In this document: piece after piece, positions 1 to 7,448 of the stretch
Position numbering within the stretch: the stretch's first letter is position 1
Layout of the letters: each line of letters opens with the position of its first letter
Assembly (NCBI GenBank): GCA_035518375.1
Contig: DATIXQ010000009.1
Coordinates: 1-28,397 of the forward strand
DNA: 28,397 bases
Direction: 5' to 3'
Source of the DNA: DATJLY01 sp035518375
GTDB lineage: Bacteria > Pseudomonadota > Alphaproteobacteria > ATCC43930 > CGMCC-115725
The notes under the pieces: model-generated
Told to the model about the DNA's origin: nothing
The model's database searches: none
The model's input: only the letters and a program-made list of their open reading frames with translations
Translations under genes and position numbers: made by a program

Positions 1-104
1 TGCTGCTCACAAAGGAAGGTAAGGGTGCCGTCCAATTCCACCCTGGCTTCAGCGGCCGGCCGGCCGCACAACTTGCAGGCGTGGTTCGCGACGAAAGCCA
101 TCAT
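1..104 (-). CDS. Partial small Cys-rich (zinc-ribbon-like) protein, cut by window edge
   Basis: The minus strand is open from an ATG pair (104 and 101) to the window edge with no stop, giving about 34 residues. The start of the product reads MAFVANHACKLCGRPAAEA. It has a CxxC pair (CKLC) and a further Cys about 20 residues on, near the edge, which suggests a zinc ribbon whose last ligand lies outside the window. An alternative upstream ATG is at 116. No clear ribosome binding site is visible, and a hairpin at 100-130 covers the start region. I do not recognise a family. The reading is short, so it may be chance, although it lacks the Arg-rich composition usual of shadow frames here. Confidence 0.4.
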   Translation of the reverse strand, partial: MMAFVANHACKLCGRPAAEARVELDGTLTFLCEQ

Positions 105-130
105 CCCGCCAACCATGGCGGCGGGATGAT
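100..130. terminator. Perfect 11-bp hairpin downstream of the amidohydrolase gene
   Basis: The arms ATCATCCCGCC (100-110) and GGCGGGATGAT (120-130) pair perfectly around a 9-base loop. The hairpin lies about 80 bases beyond the stop of the minus-strand amidohydrolase gene. It may terminate that transcript, but no T-run follows. It also covers the possible start of the partial gene at the left edge, so a role in that gene's translation is possible. Confidence 0.35.
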
Positions 131-212
131 CGCTCCGCCGATCTGTCATCGACCGTACGAAACGCAACTTAGTTGCCGCGTCGCCATGCAAGTTCGATAG
201 CGCGCGCCGCCC

Positions 213-1181
213 TTACACCTTGAGCTTGAGGATCCGTTTCGCGTTACCGGAAAGGATCTTCTCCTTGTCGGAGGGCGCCAGATCGATCTCGTCGGCCCAC
301 TTGGTGCCGGGGCGGTTCTCGACGAAGGGATAGTCGATCGAGAACATGACGCGGTCGACGCCCATCTCGTTGACGACGCAACGAAGCGCGTTCGACGAGA
401 AGAACCCGCTCGTCGTCACGTAGAAATGCTCCTGGAAGCGCTGACGGAAGCCTTTGCCATGCTCGCCGTCGCGCCCGAGCGTCATGTCGATGCGCCATGA
501 GGAGAACGGAATCGTCTCGCCCATGTGGCCGAGAATGAGGCGCAGGTTCGGATAAGCGTCGAGCGCGCCCGACAGCACCATGCGGATGGCGAGCGTCGCC
601 GTCTCCATGGTGAAGCCCCAGCCGGCCGTGGCGATGCCGGGGTGCTTTTGCATGTAGTCCTTGAAATAGAGCTCGATCACCGTCGGGTGCGGCACGCCCG
701 GATGGAGATAAAGCGGCACGTCCAACGCCGCCGCGCGCTCGAGGATCGGCCAGAAGCGCTTGTCGTCGAAGAACACGCCGTTGCAGAGCCCGTGCACCAT
801 GGCGCCGACAAAGCCGTGCTTGGTGACGACGCGCTCAAGCTCGTCGGCCGCGGCCTTGGGCTCGGCCGTCGGCAGCGCGCCGAAGGCGGCAAAGCGCTTC
901 GGGTTTGCCGCCACCGCTTCGGCGAGCCGGTCATTGACGCGGCGCGCCAGCACCGGGCCTTCGTTGGCGTTCAAGCGCTGCGCCGAGGGCGCGCCGTGCG
1001 AGAGCACCTGGAAATCGACGCCGGACTCGTCCATGTCCTTGATGCGGATCGCGCCGAGATCGTCGAGCTTCGCCTTGAGGCGCTCGTTGCGCCGCCCTTC
1101 CATCTGGCCGCTCATCGCGGCGACGATGTCGGGATCGTGGTAGTGCTCTTCGAGCGCGACGATATAGGGTTTTGACGCCAC
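213..1181 (-). CDS. Amidohydrolase family protein, gamma-resorcylate/o-pyrocatechuate decarboxylase-like
   Basis: This is a 322-residue TIM-barrel amidohydrolase (amidohydrolase_2). The family includes nonoxidative decarboxylases of hydroxybenzoates and ACMS decarboxylase. The N-terminal ALEEHYHDPD supplies the expected metal ligands Glu11 and His13. LYLHPG gives His160, ILGHMGE gives His219, and FSIDYPFVEN gives Asp283. These match the Glu/His/His/Asp set of gamma-resorcylate decarboxylase. I chose the GTG at 1181 because GGGAGG lies just upstream and homologues begin a few residues before the EEH motif. The reading frame extends about 100 residues further upstream, but that part is Arg-rich and overlaps the divergent gene. 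The fold and metal site are well supported. The substrate is not known: a hydroxybenzoate, 5-carboxyvanillate or an unrelated carboxylate are all possible. Confidence 0.88.
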   Translation of the reverse strand: MASKPYIVALEEHYHDPDIVAAMSGQMEGRRNERLKAKLDDLGAIRIKDMDESGVDFQVLSHGAPSAQRLNANEGPVLARRVNDRLAEAVAANPKRFAAFGALPTAEPKAAADELERVVTKHGFVGAMVHGLCNGVFFDDKRFWPILERAAALDVPLYLHPGVPHPTVIELYFKDYMQKHPGIATAGWGFTMETATLAIRMVLSGALDAYPNLRLILGHMGETIPFSSWRIDMTLGRDGEHGKGFRQRFQEHFYVTTSGFFSSNALRCVVNEMGVDRVMFSIDYPFVENRPGTKWADEIDLAPSDKEKILSGNAKRILKLKV

Positions 1182-1241
1182 GAAATCCTCCCTCTTGCTC
1201 TTGCGGCAGTATCGGGGACGAGGTGGCGCGACGGAAGGGGG

Positions 1242-1655
1242 ATGAGGATGGGACGGATCGCTCTGGCGCTGATGCTTATTGCCGCAGCCCCGCGGATGGC
1301 GGCGGCGCAGGACGCCTGCACGCTGCCGGGCCAGACGCGCATGCTGGTGGCGGAATTGTTCTTCGGCCGCGCGAGCCCCAAGGGCGAAGTGACCGAAGAG
1401 CAATGGCGCGCGTTCCTGCGCGAGCAGGCGACGCCGCGCTTTCCCGCCGGCCTCACCGCGTTCGACGCCTTCGGCCAGTGGCAAGACCCCGCGACCCAGA
1501 AGATCGGACGCGAGCGCACCAAGGTTCTGCTCATCGCCACCGACGACACCGACGCCGCGCGCCAGAAGATCGCGGACCTCGCCGCCGTGTGGCGCAAGAA
1601 ATTCGCGCAGAAATCGGTCGGCATCGTCACGCGCGACGAATGCGCGGCGTTCTGA
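1242..1655 (+). CDS. DUF3574 domain protein, secreted
   Basis: The 137-residue product has an N-terminal signal peptide of about 22 residues ending in AAAQ, then a single DUF3574 domain. Typical motifs are ELFFGR, WRAFLREQATPRFP, LTAFDAFGQW and TKVLLIATDD. The family has no established function. Members are small periplasmic proteins. A purine-rich GGAAGGGGG lies just before the ATG at 1242, and a second in-frame ATG at 1248 is also possible. It is divergent from the amidohydrolase, with a 60-base gap that must hold both promoters. It converges on the molybdenum-related unit that ends at 1685. Confidence 0.8.
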   Translation: MRMGRIALALMLIAAAPRMAAAQDACTLPGQTRMLVAELFFGRASPKGEVTEEQWRAFLREQATPRFPAGLTAFDAFGQWQDPATQKIGRERTKVLLIATDDTDAARQKIADLAAVWRKKFAQKSVGIVTRDECAAF

Positions 1656-1684
1656 GCGGCGGCGGCGACGGACGGGGAGAGGCG

Positions 1685-2164
1685 CTACCGCACCTCGATG
1701 CGGACGACGTCACGCACATCGCGCGCGCCGTGCTTGTCGCCGGGCGCGACGATGCGCAGGTCCGCGAGCGGCGCGCCGTCCTTGGCGTAGGCGAGCATGA
1801 TCGGCACGTTGCCGAACTCGGGCTCCATCTCGCCGAGCGAGTAGAGCACGACATAGCCGTCCTTGCCCGTGACCGCGACGACGTGGCGCAGCGCCGGCCA
1901 TTTCTTGTCGGGATCGTCGATGCCGGCCTTGCCGACGAGCGTCCACAGGAGCACGCCCGTATATGTGGCCGTCTGCGTTCCATGATCGGTCAGGAACGAG
2001 ACCTTGCGCGTGACGTGCGGCATGCGGCCGAGATCGGCGGCGGTGAGATGGAGCGCGGTCTTGACCTTGCCGTCGAGGACGGCGCTCGCGGCCTCATCGG
2101 CGTGCGCGATTCCCGCCGCCGCCGCGGCAAGCACGAGGGCAAGCGCGAGAAGGGTGCGCCTCAT
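1685..2164 (-). CDS. Small periplasmic protein with molybdopterin-binding oxidoreductase fold, cysteine-free
   Basis: The 159-residue product has a signal peptide (about 26 residues, ending AHADE) and then a short domain resembling the sulfite-oxidase-type molybdopterin-binding fold. Segments supporting this are LTAADLGRMPHVT, TYTGVLLWTLVGKAG, VVAVTGKDGYVVLYSLGEM and PLADLRIVAPGDKHGARDVRDV. Full sulfite oxidase and YedY proteins use a conserved cysteine as a Mo ligand. This protein has no cysteine at all and is about half their length, so it is unlikely to be an ordinary molybdoenzyme. It may bind a cofactor or act as an accessory protein. Its ATG overlaps the modA stop by four bases (ATGA), so the two are translationally coupled. 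The domain call is from motif recall. Confidence 0.72.
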   Translation of the reverse strand: MRRTLLALALVLAAAAAGIAHADEAASAVLDGKVKTALHLTAADLGRMPHVTRKVSFLTDHGTQTATYTGVLLWTLVGKAGIDDPDKKWPALRHVVAVTGKDGYVVLYSLGEMEPEFGNVPIMLAYAKDGAPLADLRIVAPGDKHGARDVRDVVRIEVR

Positions 2165-2982
2165 CGCGCGTTTGCTTGCGCCAGCGCCGGCGTCTCCCGG
2201 CGCGAGAGGAGCGTGAAGCCCTGCTTCTCGAAGAAGGGGCGCGCCGCGGGCGAGCGCAGAAAGGCCTCGAACTTCGCCGCCGCCGGGTTCTTCGAGGTGG
2301 ATGTCAGCGCAACCGGATAGATGATCGGCGGATAGGAGTCTTGCGGGAAGGCGGCGACGATGCGCACGTCGGGCTCGGCCGCGGCATCGGTCGCATAGAC
2401 GATGCCCAACGGCGCCTCGCCGCGCGCGACGAAACGCAGCGCCGCGCGTACATCCTCGGCCGGCGCGATCTTCGCCACCACCGCGCTCCACACGCCGAGC
2501 TTTTGCAGTGCCGCCTTGCCGTACTTGCCGGCCGGCACGGACTCGGGATCGGCCATGGCAAGCCGCCCGCCGCCCAGGGCGTCGGCGAGCGCGAAGCCGG
2601 GCTTCACCTCGAGCGCGAGCTTGGACGAAGCGGGCGCGATGAGGACGAGGCGGTTGCCGAGAAGATTGGCGCGCGTGTCGGTCTGGATGAGGTTGCGGTC
2701 GGCGACGTACTTCATCCAGTCGAGATCGGCCGAGATGAACATGTCGGCGGGCGCGCCGCTCTCGATCTGACGCGCCAAGGCCGAGCTTGCGGCATAGGAG
2801 ATCTTGACCTCGCCTCCGCCGCCCTTCTCGAACGATGCCGCGGCATCGTCGAGCGCGTTCTTGAGGCTCGCCGCGGCGAAGACGAGCACGGGATCGGCCG
2901 CGGCCGGCGCGGGCACGGCCCCGCCAGCGAACAAGACGAAGACGAGAAGGGAAGAAGCAAAGCGGGCAAGGCGGCGCATCAT
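2161..2982 (-). CDS. modA: Molybdate ABC transporter periplasmic substrate-binding protein
   Basis: The product is about 273 residues, with a signal peptide ending near APAAADP and a mature start VLVFAAASLKNALDD, the hallmark N-terminus of ModA. Further family motifs are YAASSALARQIESGAPADMFISADLDWM, LLGNRLVLIAP, ADPESVPAGKYGKAAL and GIVYATDA. ModA captures molybdate or tungstate in the periplasm and delivers it to ModBC. The ATG at 2982 has GGAGAG upstream; the ATG at 2979 is an alternative. A start at 3003 would lie inside the operator-like palindrome and is disfavoured. No modB or modC gene is adjacent: the only co-directional downstream gene is the cysteine-free molybdopterin-fold protein. 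The transporter must be encoded elsewhere, or this ModA has another role. Confidence 0.93.
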   Translation of the reverse strand: MMRRLARFASSLLVFVLFAGGAVPAPAAADPVLVFAAASLKNALDDAAASFEKGGGGEVKISYAASSALARQIESGAPADMFISADLDWMKYVADRNLIQTDTRANLLGNRLVLIAPASSKLALEVKPGFALADALGGGRLAMADPESVPAGKYGKAALQKLGVWSAVVAKIAPAEDVRAALRFVARGEAPLGIVYATDAAAEPDVRIVAAFPQDSYPPIIYPVALTSTSKNPAAAKFEAFLRSPAARPFFEKQGFTLLSRRETPALAQANAR

Positions 2983-2997
2983 CGGCTCTCCGGCTGG

Positions 2998-3021
2998 CGT
3001 CATATTCGAATGAATATAACG
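2998..3021 (-). promoter_or_regulatory. Mo-box-like operator upstream of modA
   Basis: Read on the minus strand, the site is CGTTATAT, eight bases, ATATGACG. The two arms are inverted repeats with one mismatch, extending inward to ten bases each (CGTTATATTC and GAATATGACG). This matches the general Mo-box pattern recognised by ModE-type regulators (CG-x-TATAT, N8, ATATA-x-CG) at all but one position. It lies 16 bases upstream of the modA ATG and overlaps the putative -10 element, which fits molybdate-dependent repression. No modE gene is in the window. Confidence 0.6.
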
Positions 3022-3043
3022 AGCCGGAAGGCTAGCGCGTCAA
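3013..3043 (-). promoter_or_regulatory. Putative sigma-70 promoter of modA
   Basis: On the minus strand, TTGACG (3043-3038) lies 19 bases upstream of TATATT (3018-3013). The -10 hexamer is inside the Mo-box-like palindrome, and the -35 overlaps the stop codon of the upstream membrane protein gene. The spacing is slightly long, so the promoter call is moderate. Confidence 0.45.
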
Positions 3044-3654
3044 GCCTTGCGCAGCCACAGCGTCGTTTGGAAGGCGTACGAGAAGATCCGCAAGAAGCCG
3101 GAGCGCAGCACGAAATGCATGACGACGGCGACGAACGCGGCCGTAAGGACGGCGCCGCCGAACCCGGAATGCTGAACGACGGCCGCGACATAAAAGGCCT
3201 CGCCCGCCAGGAGCACGAGCCGCAGCCAGTGCCGCAGCGCGCGATAGCGCGCGACGCGCTCCTCGGTACGGATCTCGACGCGCATCATCGGCAGGAACGC
3301 GACGACGGCGATCGTCCACGACCACGACATGACATCGTCGTAGCCCATTCCCGAAGCGTGCAGCATGCCGCGGGCGACCCAGCCCGCGGCAAGCGCGGCG
3401 GCGCCGGCGATGGGGTAGACCGCGATCAGCAGCGGCAACATCAGGAAGATCAGCAACACCATGAAGCCGCGCCCGAGCCAGATCGCGCCCGGGAAATAGC
3501 CGCCGGTCGGGAGGCCGCCAAAGGGCGCCGCACTCGCATCGCCGCCGAGGAGCGGCCCCGCCTGCCCCGGCACGTGGCCCGGCAGCGGCGCGTCGTGGCG
3601 CGGCAAACCTGGCGCCGATTGGCCGACCGGATTCCACCCGCGAGGCGTTTCCAT
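3040..3654 (-). CDS. Membrane protein of unknown function
   Basis: The 204-residue product has a Pro/Gly-rich, probably cytoplasmic N-terminus of about 55 residues, followed by several hydrophobic segments. These include FMVLLIFLMLPLLIAVYPIAG, the region near SWSWTIAVVAFLPMM, a segment around LRLVLLAGEAFYVAAVV and VLTAAFVAVVMHFVL, suggesting four to five membrane helices. The ATG at 3654 is preceded by GGGGGAG at good spacing. I do not recognise a family. An overlapping frame on the same strand is also open but is Arg-rich and without membrane character, so this frame was chosen. It reads toward modA and stops 19 bases before the operator. Confidence 0.68.
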   Translation of the reverse strand: METPRGWNPVGQSAPGLPRHDAPLPGHVPGQAGPLLGGDASAAPFGGLPTGGYFPGAIWLGRGFMVLLIFLMLPLLIAVYPIAGAAALAAGWVARGMLHASGMGYDDVMSWSWTIAVVAFLPMMRVEIRTEERVARYRALRHWLRLVLLAGEAFYVAAVVQHSGFGGAVLTAAFVAVVMHFVLRSGFLRIFSYAFQTTLWLRKA

Positions 3655-3811
3655 GCGTTGCTCCCCCAAGCTTCACGCGCGGCCGATCGCCGCCCGACGA
3701 GCCTACAGCAAGCGCCGTGGAGGCGCGAGCGCGGGGGTTGCAGCCGTGCGGTGACGATCAAGGCCCTACCCCCGTTCACCGAGGAGCGGCCACCGCAAAG
3801 GAGTTGAGGGA

Positions 3812-4021
3812 ATGACGGTTTTAAAGTGCGCGGCGATTGCATTGACGGTCGCATTTCTCGGCGGATGCGTTTTCGAGCATGGCCATGACCACGACCAGGG
3901 CGCCGATCGGGACCGCGCCCCGCCGGCCTATAGCGGGTCGTCCGAAGCGGCGCCCGAGCACGCCGCGCCGCCGCCCGCGCCGGACTCAGGCGATCACTAC
4001 AACGATCAGTACCACCACTGA
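3812..4021 (+). CDS. Small His-rich lipoprotein
   Basis: The 69-residue product has a type II signal peptide with lipobox LGGC (Cys19), so it should be lipid-anchored. The mature part is only about 50 residues and is rich in His, Asp, Pro and Ala. It has a HGHDHD cluster right after the lipidation site and a DHYNDQYHH tail. Such clusters often bind metals like Zn, Cu or Ni, but that is inference. AAAGGAG and GAGGGA precede the ATG, giving a strong ribosome binding site. A strong terminator follows about 25 bases after the stop, so the gene is probably monocistronic. Confidence 0.78.
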   Translation: MTVLKCAAIALTVAFLGGCVFEHGHDHDQGADRDRAPPAYSGSSEAAPEHAAPPPAPDSGDHYNDQYHH

Positions 4022-4046
4022 TCGCAGCAAACTTCTCAGAGCAACT

Positions 4047-4070
4047 CAGGCCCCGCCTCGGCGGGGCCTG
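4047..4070 (+). terminator. Rho-independent-like terminator after the His-rich lipoprotein gene
   Basis: The arms CAGGCCCCGCC (4047-4057) and GGCGGGGCCTG (4060-4070) form a perfect GC-rich 11-bp stem. A T-containing run (TCTCATGTT) follows. It fits the end of the lipoprotein transcript. Confidence 0.65.
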
Positions 4071-4111
4071 TCTCATGTTATAGAGAGCTAAGGAACGGGC
4101 TGGAGGCGCGC

Positions 4112-4327
4112 ATGGCGAAGGCTGCGGCACCGAAAAAGCCAAGCGCGGTCGCGTTGACGGCGCCAGAGATGGCCCTCCTCGAGCGCCTCGTCGACCGCGG
4201 CGTCCTCGTGACCGTGCCGGCGCTCAAGAGCCAGAAGGCGCGCAAGGTGGTGGCGGCGGCGCTGGCCGCGCACGGCTCCCACGTGCTGCTCTATCTCTCC
4301 GCCAAACCAGCCGAGCTCATACCCTGA
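4112..4327 (+). CDS. Small hypothetical protein
   Basis: The 71-residue product begins MAKAAAPKKPSAVALTAPEM and has a Lys/Ala-rich basic start. It then has a probable helix around MALLERLVDRGVLVTVPALK and ends with an Ala-rich segment and LLYLSAKPAELIP. GGAGG lies at good distance before the ATG, and the frame shows normal high GC3, so it is probably a real gene. There is no signal peptide or known motif. A short opposite-strand frame over the same bases lacks a ribosome binding site and was rejected. Confidence 0.55.
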   Translation: MAKAAAPKKPSAVALTAPEMALLERLVDRGVLVTVPALKSQKARKVVAAALAAHGSHVLLYLSAKPAELIP

Positions 4328-4351
4328 AGGCGCGCCAGCGGCGATCGGCGG

Positions 4352-4774
4352 CTAAAGGCCCATCGGATTACCGGTCACCACGCGGAAGCTGCCTTCGGGA
4401 ACGCCGTTCGCCTCGTAGAGGATCACACGGCCTTCCATGGCGATGGTGTAGCAGTGCTCTGCCTGGTTCACATGCGGCAAGGTCGTGCACAACTGTCCCT
4501 CGGACGACACGTGCCACGTGCCCTGGTCGGTGATCGCCGCGTTGTTGAACCGCACCGAACCGTCGCCGGCGAAATAGGCCCGGTAGGGCGAACCATTGGC
4601 GCTGACCCCGACCAGGGTGTTGTTGGACACAAGACGCGTGATGTCGCTCATTGACAGAACCTGCGGCGCCGGCAGAGACGCCGTCTGGAGCGTCGATTGC
4701 TGCGCGGTCACGCGCGTCGGCAGTAACGCGGCCAGGGCGAGCGCAACCGGGAATGCGGATTGTAAGGGGCGCAT
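4352..4774 (-). CDS. Periplasmic hypothetical protein, possibly DUF995-like
   Basis: The 140-residue product has a signal peptide of about 24 residues (ending TRVTAQ). A short domain follows with SDITRLVSNNTLVG, PYRAYFAGDGSVRF, DQGTWHVSSEGQLC and CYTIAMEGRVILYEANG. The pattern of a value-dependent threshold, GTW and two cysteines recalls small alphaproteobacterial periplasmic proteins such as DUF995, but this is from memory and weak. The two Cys (in GQLC and EHCY) could form a disulfide. The ATG at 4774 has GGAG upstream. It is convergent with the small gene ending at 4327. Confidence 0.72.
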   Translation of the reverse strand: MRPLQSAFPVALALAALLPTRVTAQQSTLQTASLPAPQVLSMSDITRLVSNNTLVGVSANGSPYRAYFAGDGSVRFNNAAITDQGTWHVSSEGQLCTTLPHVNQAEHCYTIAMEGRVILYEANGVPEGSFRVVTGNPMGL

Positions 4775-4940
4775 GGCGGGGCTCCGCGATGTCTTACGCG
4801 CTTGAACAGGCCGCACGCGCCAGGGTTCCTGCATGGCGTCCGATCCTGAACCGAAAGCGGCAGCACGTCGGACAGTGCAGCGGTTCGCAAAGGTGCCGCT
4901 AGGTGGCCGAGCGCCTATTGGGTCTTGCACGCTGCGCCAT

Positions 4941-5537
4941 TCATGAACGCGGCGCGCTCGGCAAGGTGATGATTTCCCCGCGGGCCGGACATTCTTTCTC
5001 GGTGAAATAGCCGCGCGCGAAAAGGAATTCGAAGCCGTCGATCAGATCCGAGAATCGCGGCCGAGCGAAAGCCATGTTCTGTACGGCGGAAAACCACAAC
5101 GTGTTGTCGGGCGCGACGAGGAAGAGCGCCGGCTCGCAACAATAGGGCGGCTCGGAAATCCCTTGCGCGCGCGGCCTGCCTTCGGTCAGGAAAAGGCCCC
5201 ACGCGCGCGCGGCGCGGAGACCGAGGCCATATCCGACGCGCAGGCGGGCGAGGCCCCAGTCCGCCTTCGCGGCTTCCGCGCGCTCTTGTTCATCGCATGA
5301 GGCCGCCATGCCGGTGATCCCGCGCTTTTCGAACTCGGGCAGAAGGTTTTCGAGTTCGCCGAGATAGGTCTGGCATTGCTGACAATGCAGGCCGCGATAG
5401 AACACGATCATGGAGAAGAGCCGCGGCCGTTCGGCTGCGAGATCATATGATCCCCCACCCGCGAGCGGCAGGTGCAGCGCAGGCACGGGTTGGCGCGGGA
5501 TTAGGGGAACCAGATCGGTCGTAGCCGTGCCGAGCAT
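4941..5537 (-). CDS. Peroxiredoxin-like (AhpC/TSA-fold) protein
   Basis: The product is 198 residues. The segment SMIVFYRGLHCQQCQTYL places a CxxC pair (Cys52 and Cys55) at the peroxidatic position of a thioredoxin fold. It is followed by LGELENLLPEFEKRGI and the later substrate-fold segment LFLVAPDNTLWFSAVQNM. This is the peroxiredoxin-like AhpC/TSA family whose typical motif is RGxxCPxC. It probably reduces peroxides or works in thiol-disulfide exchange in the cytoplasm, since no signal peptide is visible. The ATG at 5537 matches the usual N-terminus; upstream in-frame sequence does not look coding. The SD is weak. It is divergent from the MFS gene across a 181-base gap. Confidence 0.85.
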   Translation of the reverse strand: MLGTATTDLVPLIPRQPVPALHLPLAGGGSYDLAAERPRLFSMIVFYRGLHCQQCQTYLGELENLLPEFEKRGITGMAASCDEQERAEAAKADWGLARLRVGYGLGLRAARAWGLFLTEGRPRAQGISEPPYCCEPALFLVAPDNTLWFSAVQNMAFARPRFSDLIDGFEFLFARGYFTEKECPARGEIITLPSAPRS

Positions 5538-5718
5538 GCTTGTCGACCTGTCCGGTTCGTTGAGGTTTCCGCTATTGAGGCAGAATACGGACGGATGCAA
5601 GTCCCTGGCACGCGGCCGAGGCCGCGCGCTTGCGCCGTCGCATTCCTGATGCCGGTGTTTTGCGGACCACGGCGGCCCTGTTCGGCCCGATACTCGCGCC
5701 TCTGAGAGCGAAGAACGA

Positions 5719-7278
5719 ATGAATTCGAGCGCACCCGTCCCGCCGGTCTCCTTCACCCACCGCGAGGTTCTCCGCATTCTCAGCGGCGTGCTGTTGTGCA
5801 TGTTGATGGCGGCGCTCGATCAGACTGTGCTCGCGACCGCGCTCCCTGCGATTGCGGCGGACTTCAATGGCGTTCCGCATCTTTCCTGGGTCATCACCGC
5901 CTACCTGCTGTTCAGCACGGCGGCAACGATCATGCTGGGCAAGCTCAGCGACCTGTACGGGCGACGGCGCCTGCTCGAGCTTTCGATTGGGGTCTTCCTG
6001 CTCGCCTCGCTCGCATGCGCGGTCTCGCAAAGCATGGGCTCGCTCATCGCCGCGCGCGCACTCCAGGGCCTCGGCGGCGGCGGGCTCTACAGCATGTCGC
6101 AAGCATCGATTGGCGACGTGGTCTCTGCGCGTGAGCGCGGGCGCTACCAAGCCTATATCACCAGCACCTACGGCGTCGCGAGCATCGCGGGACCATTAAT
6201 CGGCGGATTCTGCGTCGAGTATCTCTCTTGGCGCTGGGCGTTCTGGCTCAATCTGCCGATCGGGATCCTGGCGTTCGCATTCTGCCATCGCGGGCTCGCC
6301 AAGGTGATCGTGCGGCGGCAACGCCGGCCAATCGACTTCCTTGGCGCGGCGCTGATCCTGCCCGGCGTGACGGCGTGGATGCTGCTCGCCGCGTGGGGCG
6401 GCAGCGAAGTTCCGTGGGTTTCGCTCACGACGTTCGGACTCGCGGCGGCGGGCGCGGCCTTCGTCGCCGCCTTCGTAATCCGCGAGCGCCTTGCACCCGA
6501 GGCGCTGCTGCCGCCGCGCCTTTTTGCGAGCCAGACATTTCGCGTCGCGACGATCCTCAACTTCTTCATCAACGCCATCACCGTCGGCACCTACATGCTG
6601 CTCCCGGTGTTCTTCCAGCTGGTGATCGGCGTCGACGCCGAATTCTCCGGCGCCATGCTGATCGTGCCGCTCTTGACGCAAATCGTCGCCTCGATTTATG
6701 CCGGGCGCCGCGTTCAGCAGACCGGACGCTATGTATGGGCCCCGCGCATCGGATTCGGGGCGCTGATCGTGTCCGCGGCTCTCTTCGGCACGATGACGGC
6801 AACCATTCCGATCTGGCGCGTCGAAGGCTTCATGATGGTGAATGCGCTCGGCATGGGTCTCTGCCAAGCCCCGCTTTGGGTCGCGGTCCAGAACTCGGCG
6901 GAGCTGCGCGACATGGGCGCGGTCACCGGCTCGACCGCCTTTTTCCGCGCCCTTGGCGGCGCTTTCGGCGCGGCGATGTTGTGGTCGGTTCTGCTGGCAA
7001 TGCTCGATTCCACGGTCGCCGCCGAAGGACACGCCGGCTTCGGGAGCAGCTTGCTGCGCGGCGGGCGCGTGGCGCTCGCGGCGCTGCCAGCGGATGTGCG
7101 GATCTTCTTTGTTCCCGCGTTCGGCCACGCATTCCACATCACGTTCCTTCTTGCCGCGGGCCTCGCAGCGATAGCTTTCGGGGCGACCTATTTTCTCAAG
7201 GAGATTCCGCTTCGCACGTCGACTCACGCAATCGCGAAAGACGAGCGCTCAATCTCGGCGTCTTCCTTGCCCGAGTGA
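5719..7278 (+). CDS. DHA2-family MFS drug efflux transporter (14 TM)
   Basis: The 519-residue product is about the usual length of EmrB/QacA-type transporters. Motif D1 is seen in LDQTVLATALPAI (helix 1), motif A in GKLSDLYGRRRL (loop 2-3) and motif C in GVASIAGPLIGGF (helix 5). RWAFWLNLPIG is also typical. These mark a proton-driven inner-membrane exporter. Substrates may be toxic organic compounds, but specificity cannot be read from sequence. There is no EmrA-type membrane fusion gene or TetR regulator beside it, so it may work alone. The ATG at 5719 has GAGAGCGAAG upstream. GC is slightly lower than in the housekeeping block. Confidence 0.92.
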   Translation: MNSSAPVPPVSFTHREVLRILSGVLLCMLMAALDQTVLATALPAIAADFNGVPHLSWVITAYLLFSTAATIMLGKLSDLYGRRRLLELSIGVFLLASLACAVSQSMGSLIAARALQGLGGGGLYSMSQASIGDVVSARERGRYQAYITSTYGVASIAGPLIGGFCVEYLSWRWAFWLNLPIGILAFAFCHRGLAKVIVRRQRRPIDFLGAALILPGVTAWMLLAAWGGSEVPWVSLTTFGLAAAGAAFVAAFVIRERLAPEALLPPRLFASQTFRVATILNFFINAITVGTYMLLPVFFQLVIGVDAEFSGAMLIVPLLTQIVASIYAGRRVQQTGRYVWAPRIGFGALIVSAALFGTMTATIPIWRVEGFMMVNALGMGLCQAPLWVAVQNSAELRDMGAVTGSTAFFRALGGAFGAAMLWSVLLAMLDSTVAAEGHAGFGSSLLRGGRVALAALPADVRIFFVPAFGHAFHITFLLAAGLAAIAFGATYFLKEIPLRTSTHAIAKDERSISASSLPE

Positions 7279-7448
7279 GCAAATCCGAAGGCCAAAAGGG
7301 GGCAACGCGATCTCCGCGAGCATCCACGGTCTCCCAAGCTCTGCCGCGACAAACAGGCTTGCCGCCGCTCGAATTGCTGGCGTAGAACGAGGGCGCGGCC
7401 GGAAAGCGTGGGTTGGTGGAGGTCGTGACCTTAAAGGAGACATCGCGC

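Noticed and set aside
1172..2320. 382-codon plus-strand frame overlapping the DUF3574 gene and the molybdopterin-fold gene
   Set aside because: It competes with the DUF3574 frame, which has a signal peptide and family motifs, and then runs antisense to the next gene.
2176..3807. 543-codon plus-strand frame across modA and the membrane protein gene
   Set aside because: It is opposite ModA with its signal peptide and family motifs. The frame product is Arg/Glu-rich and would run through the Mo-box-like site.
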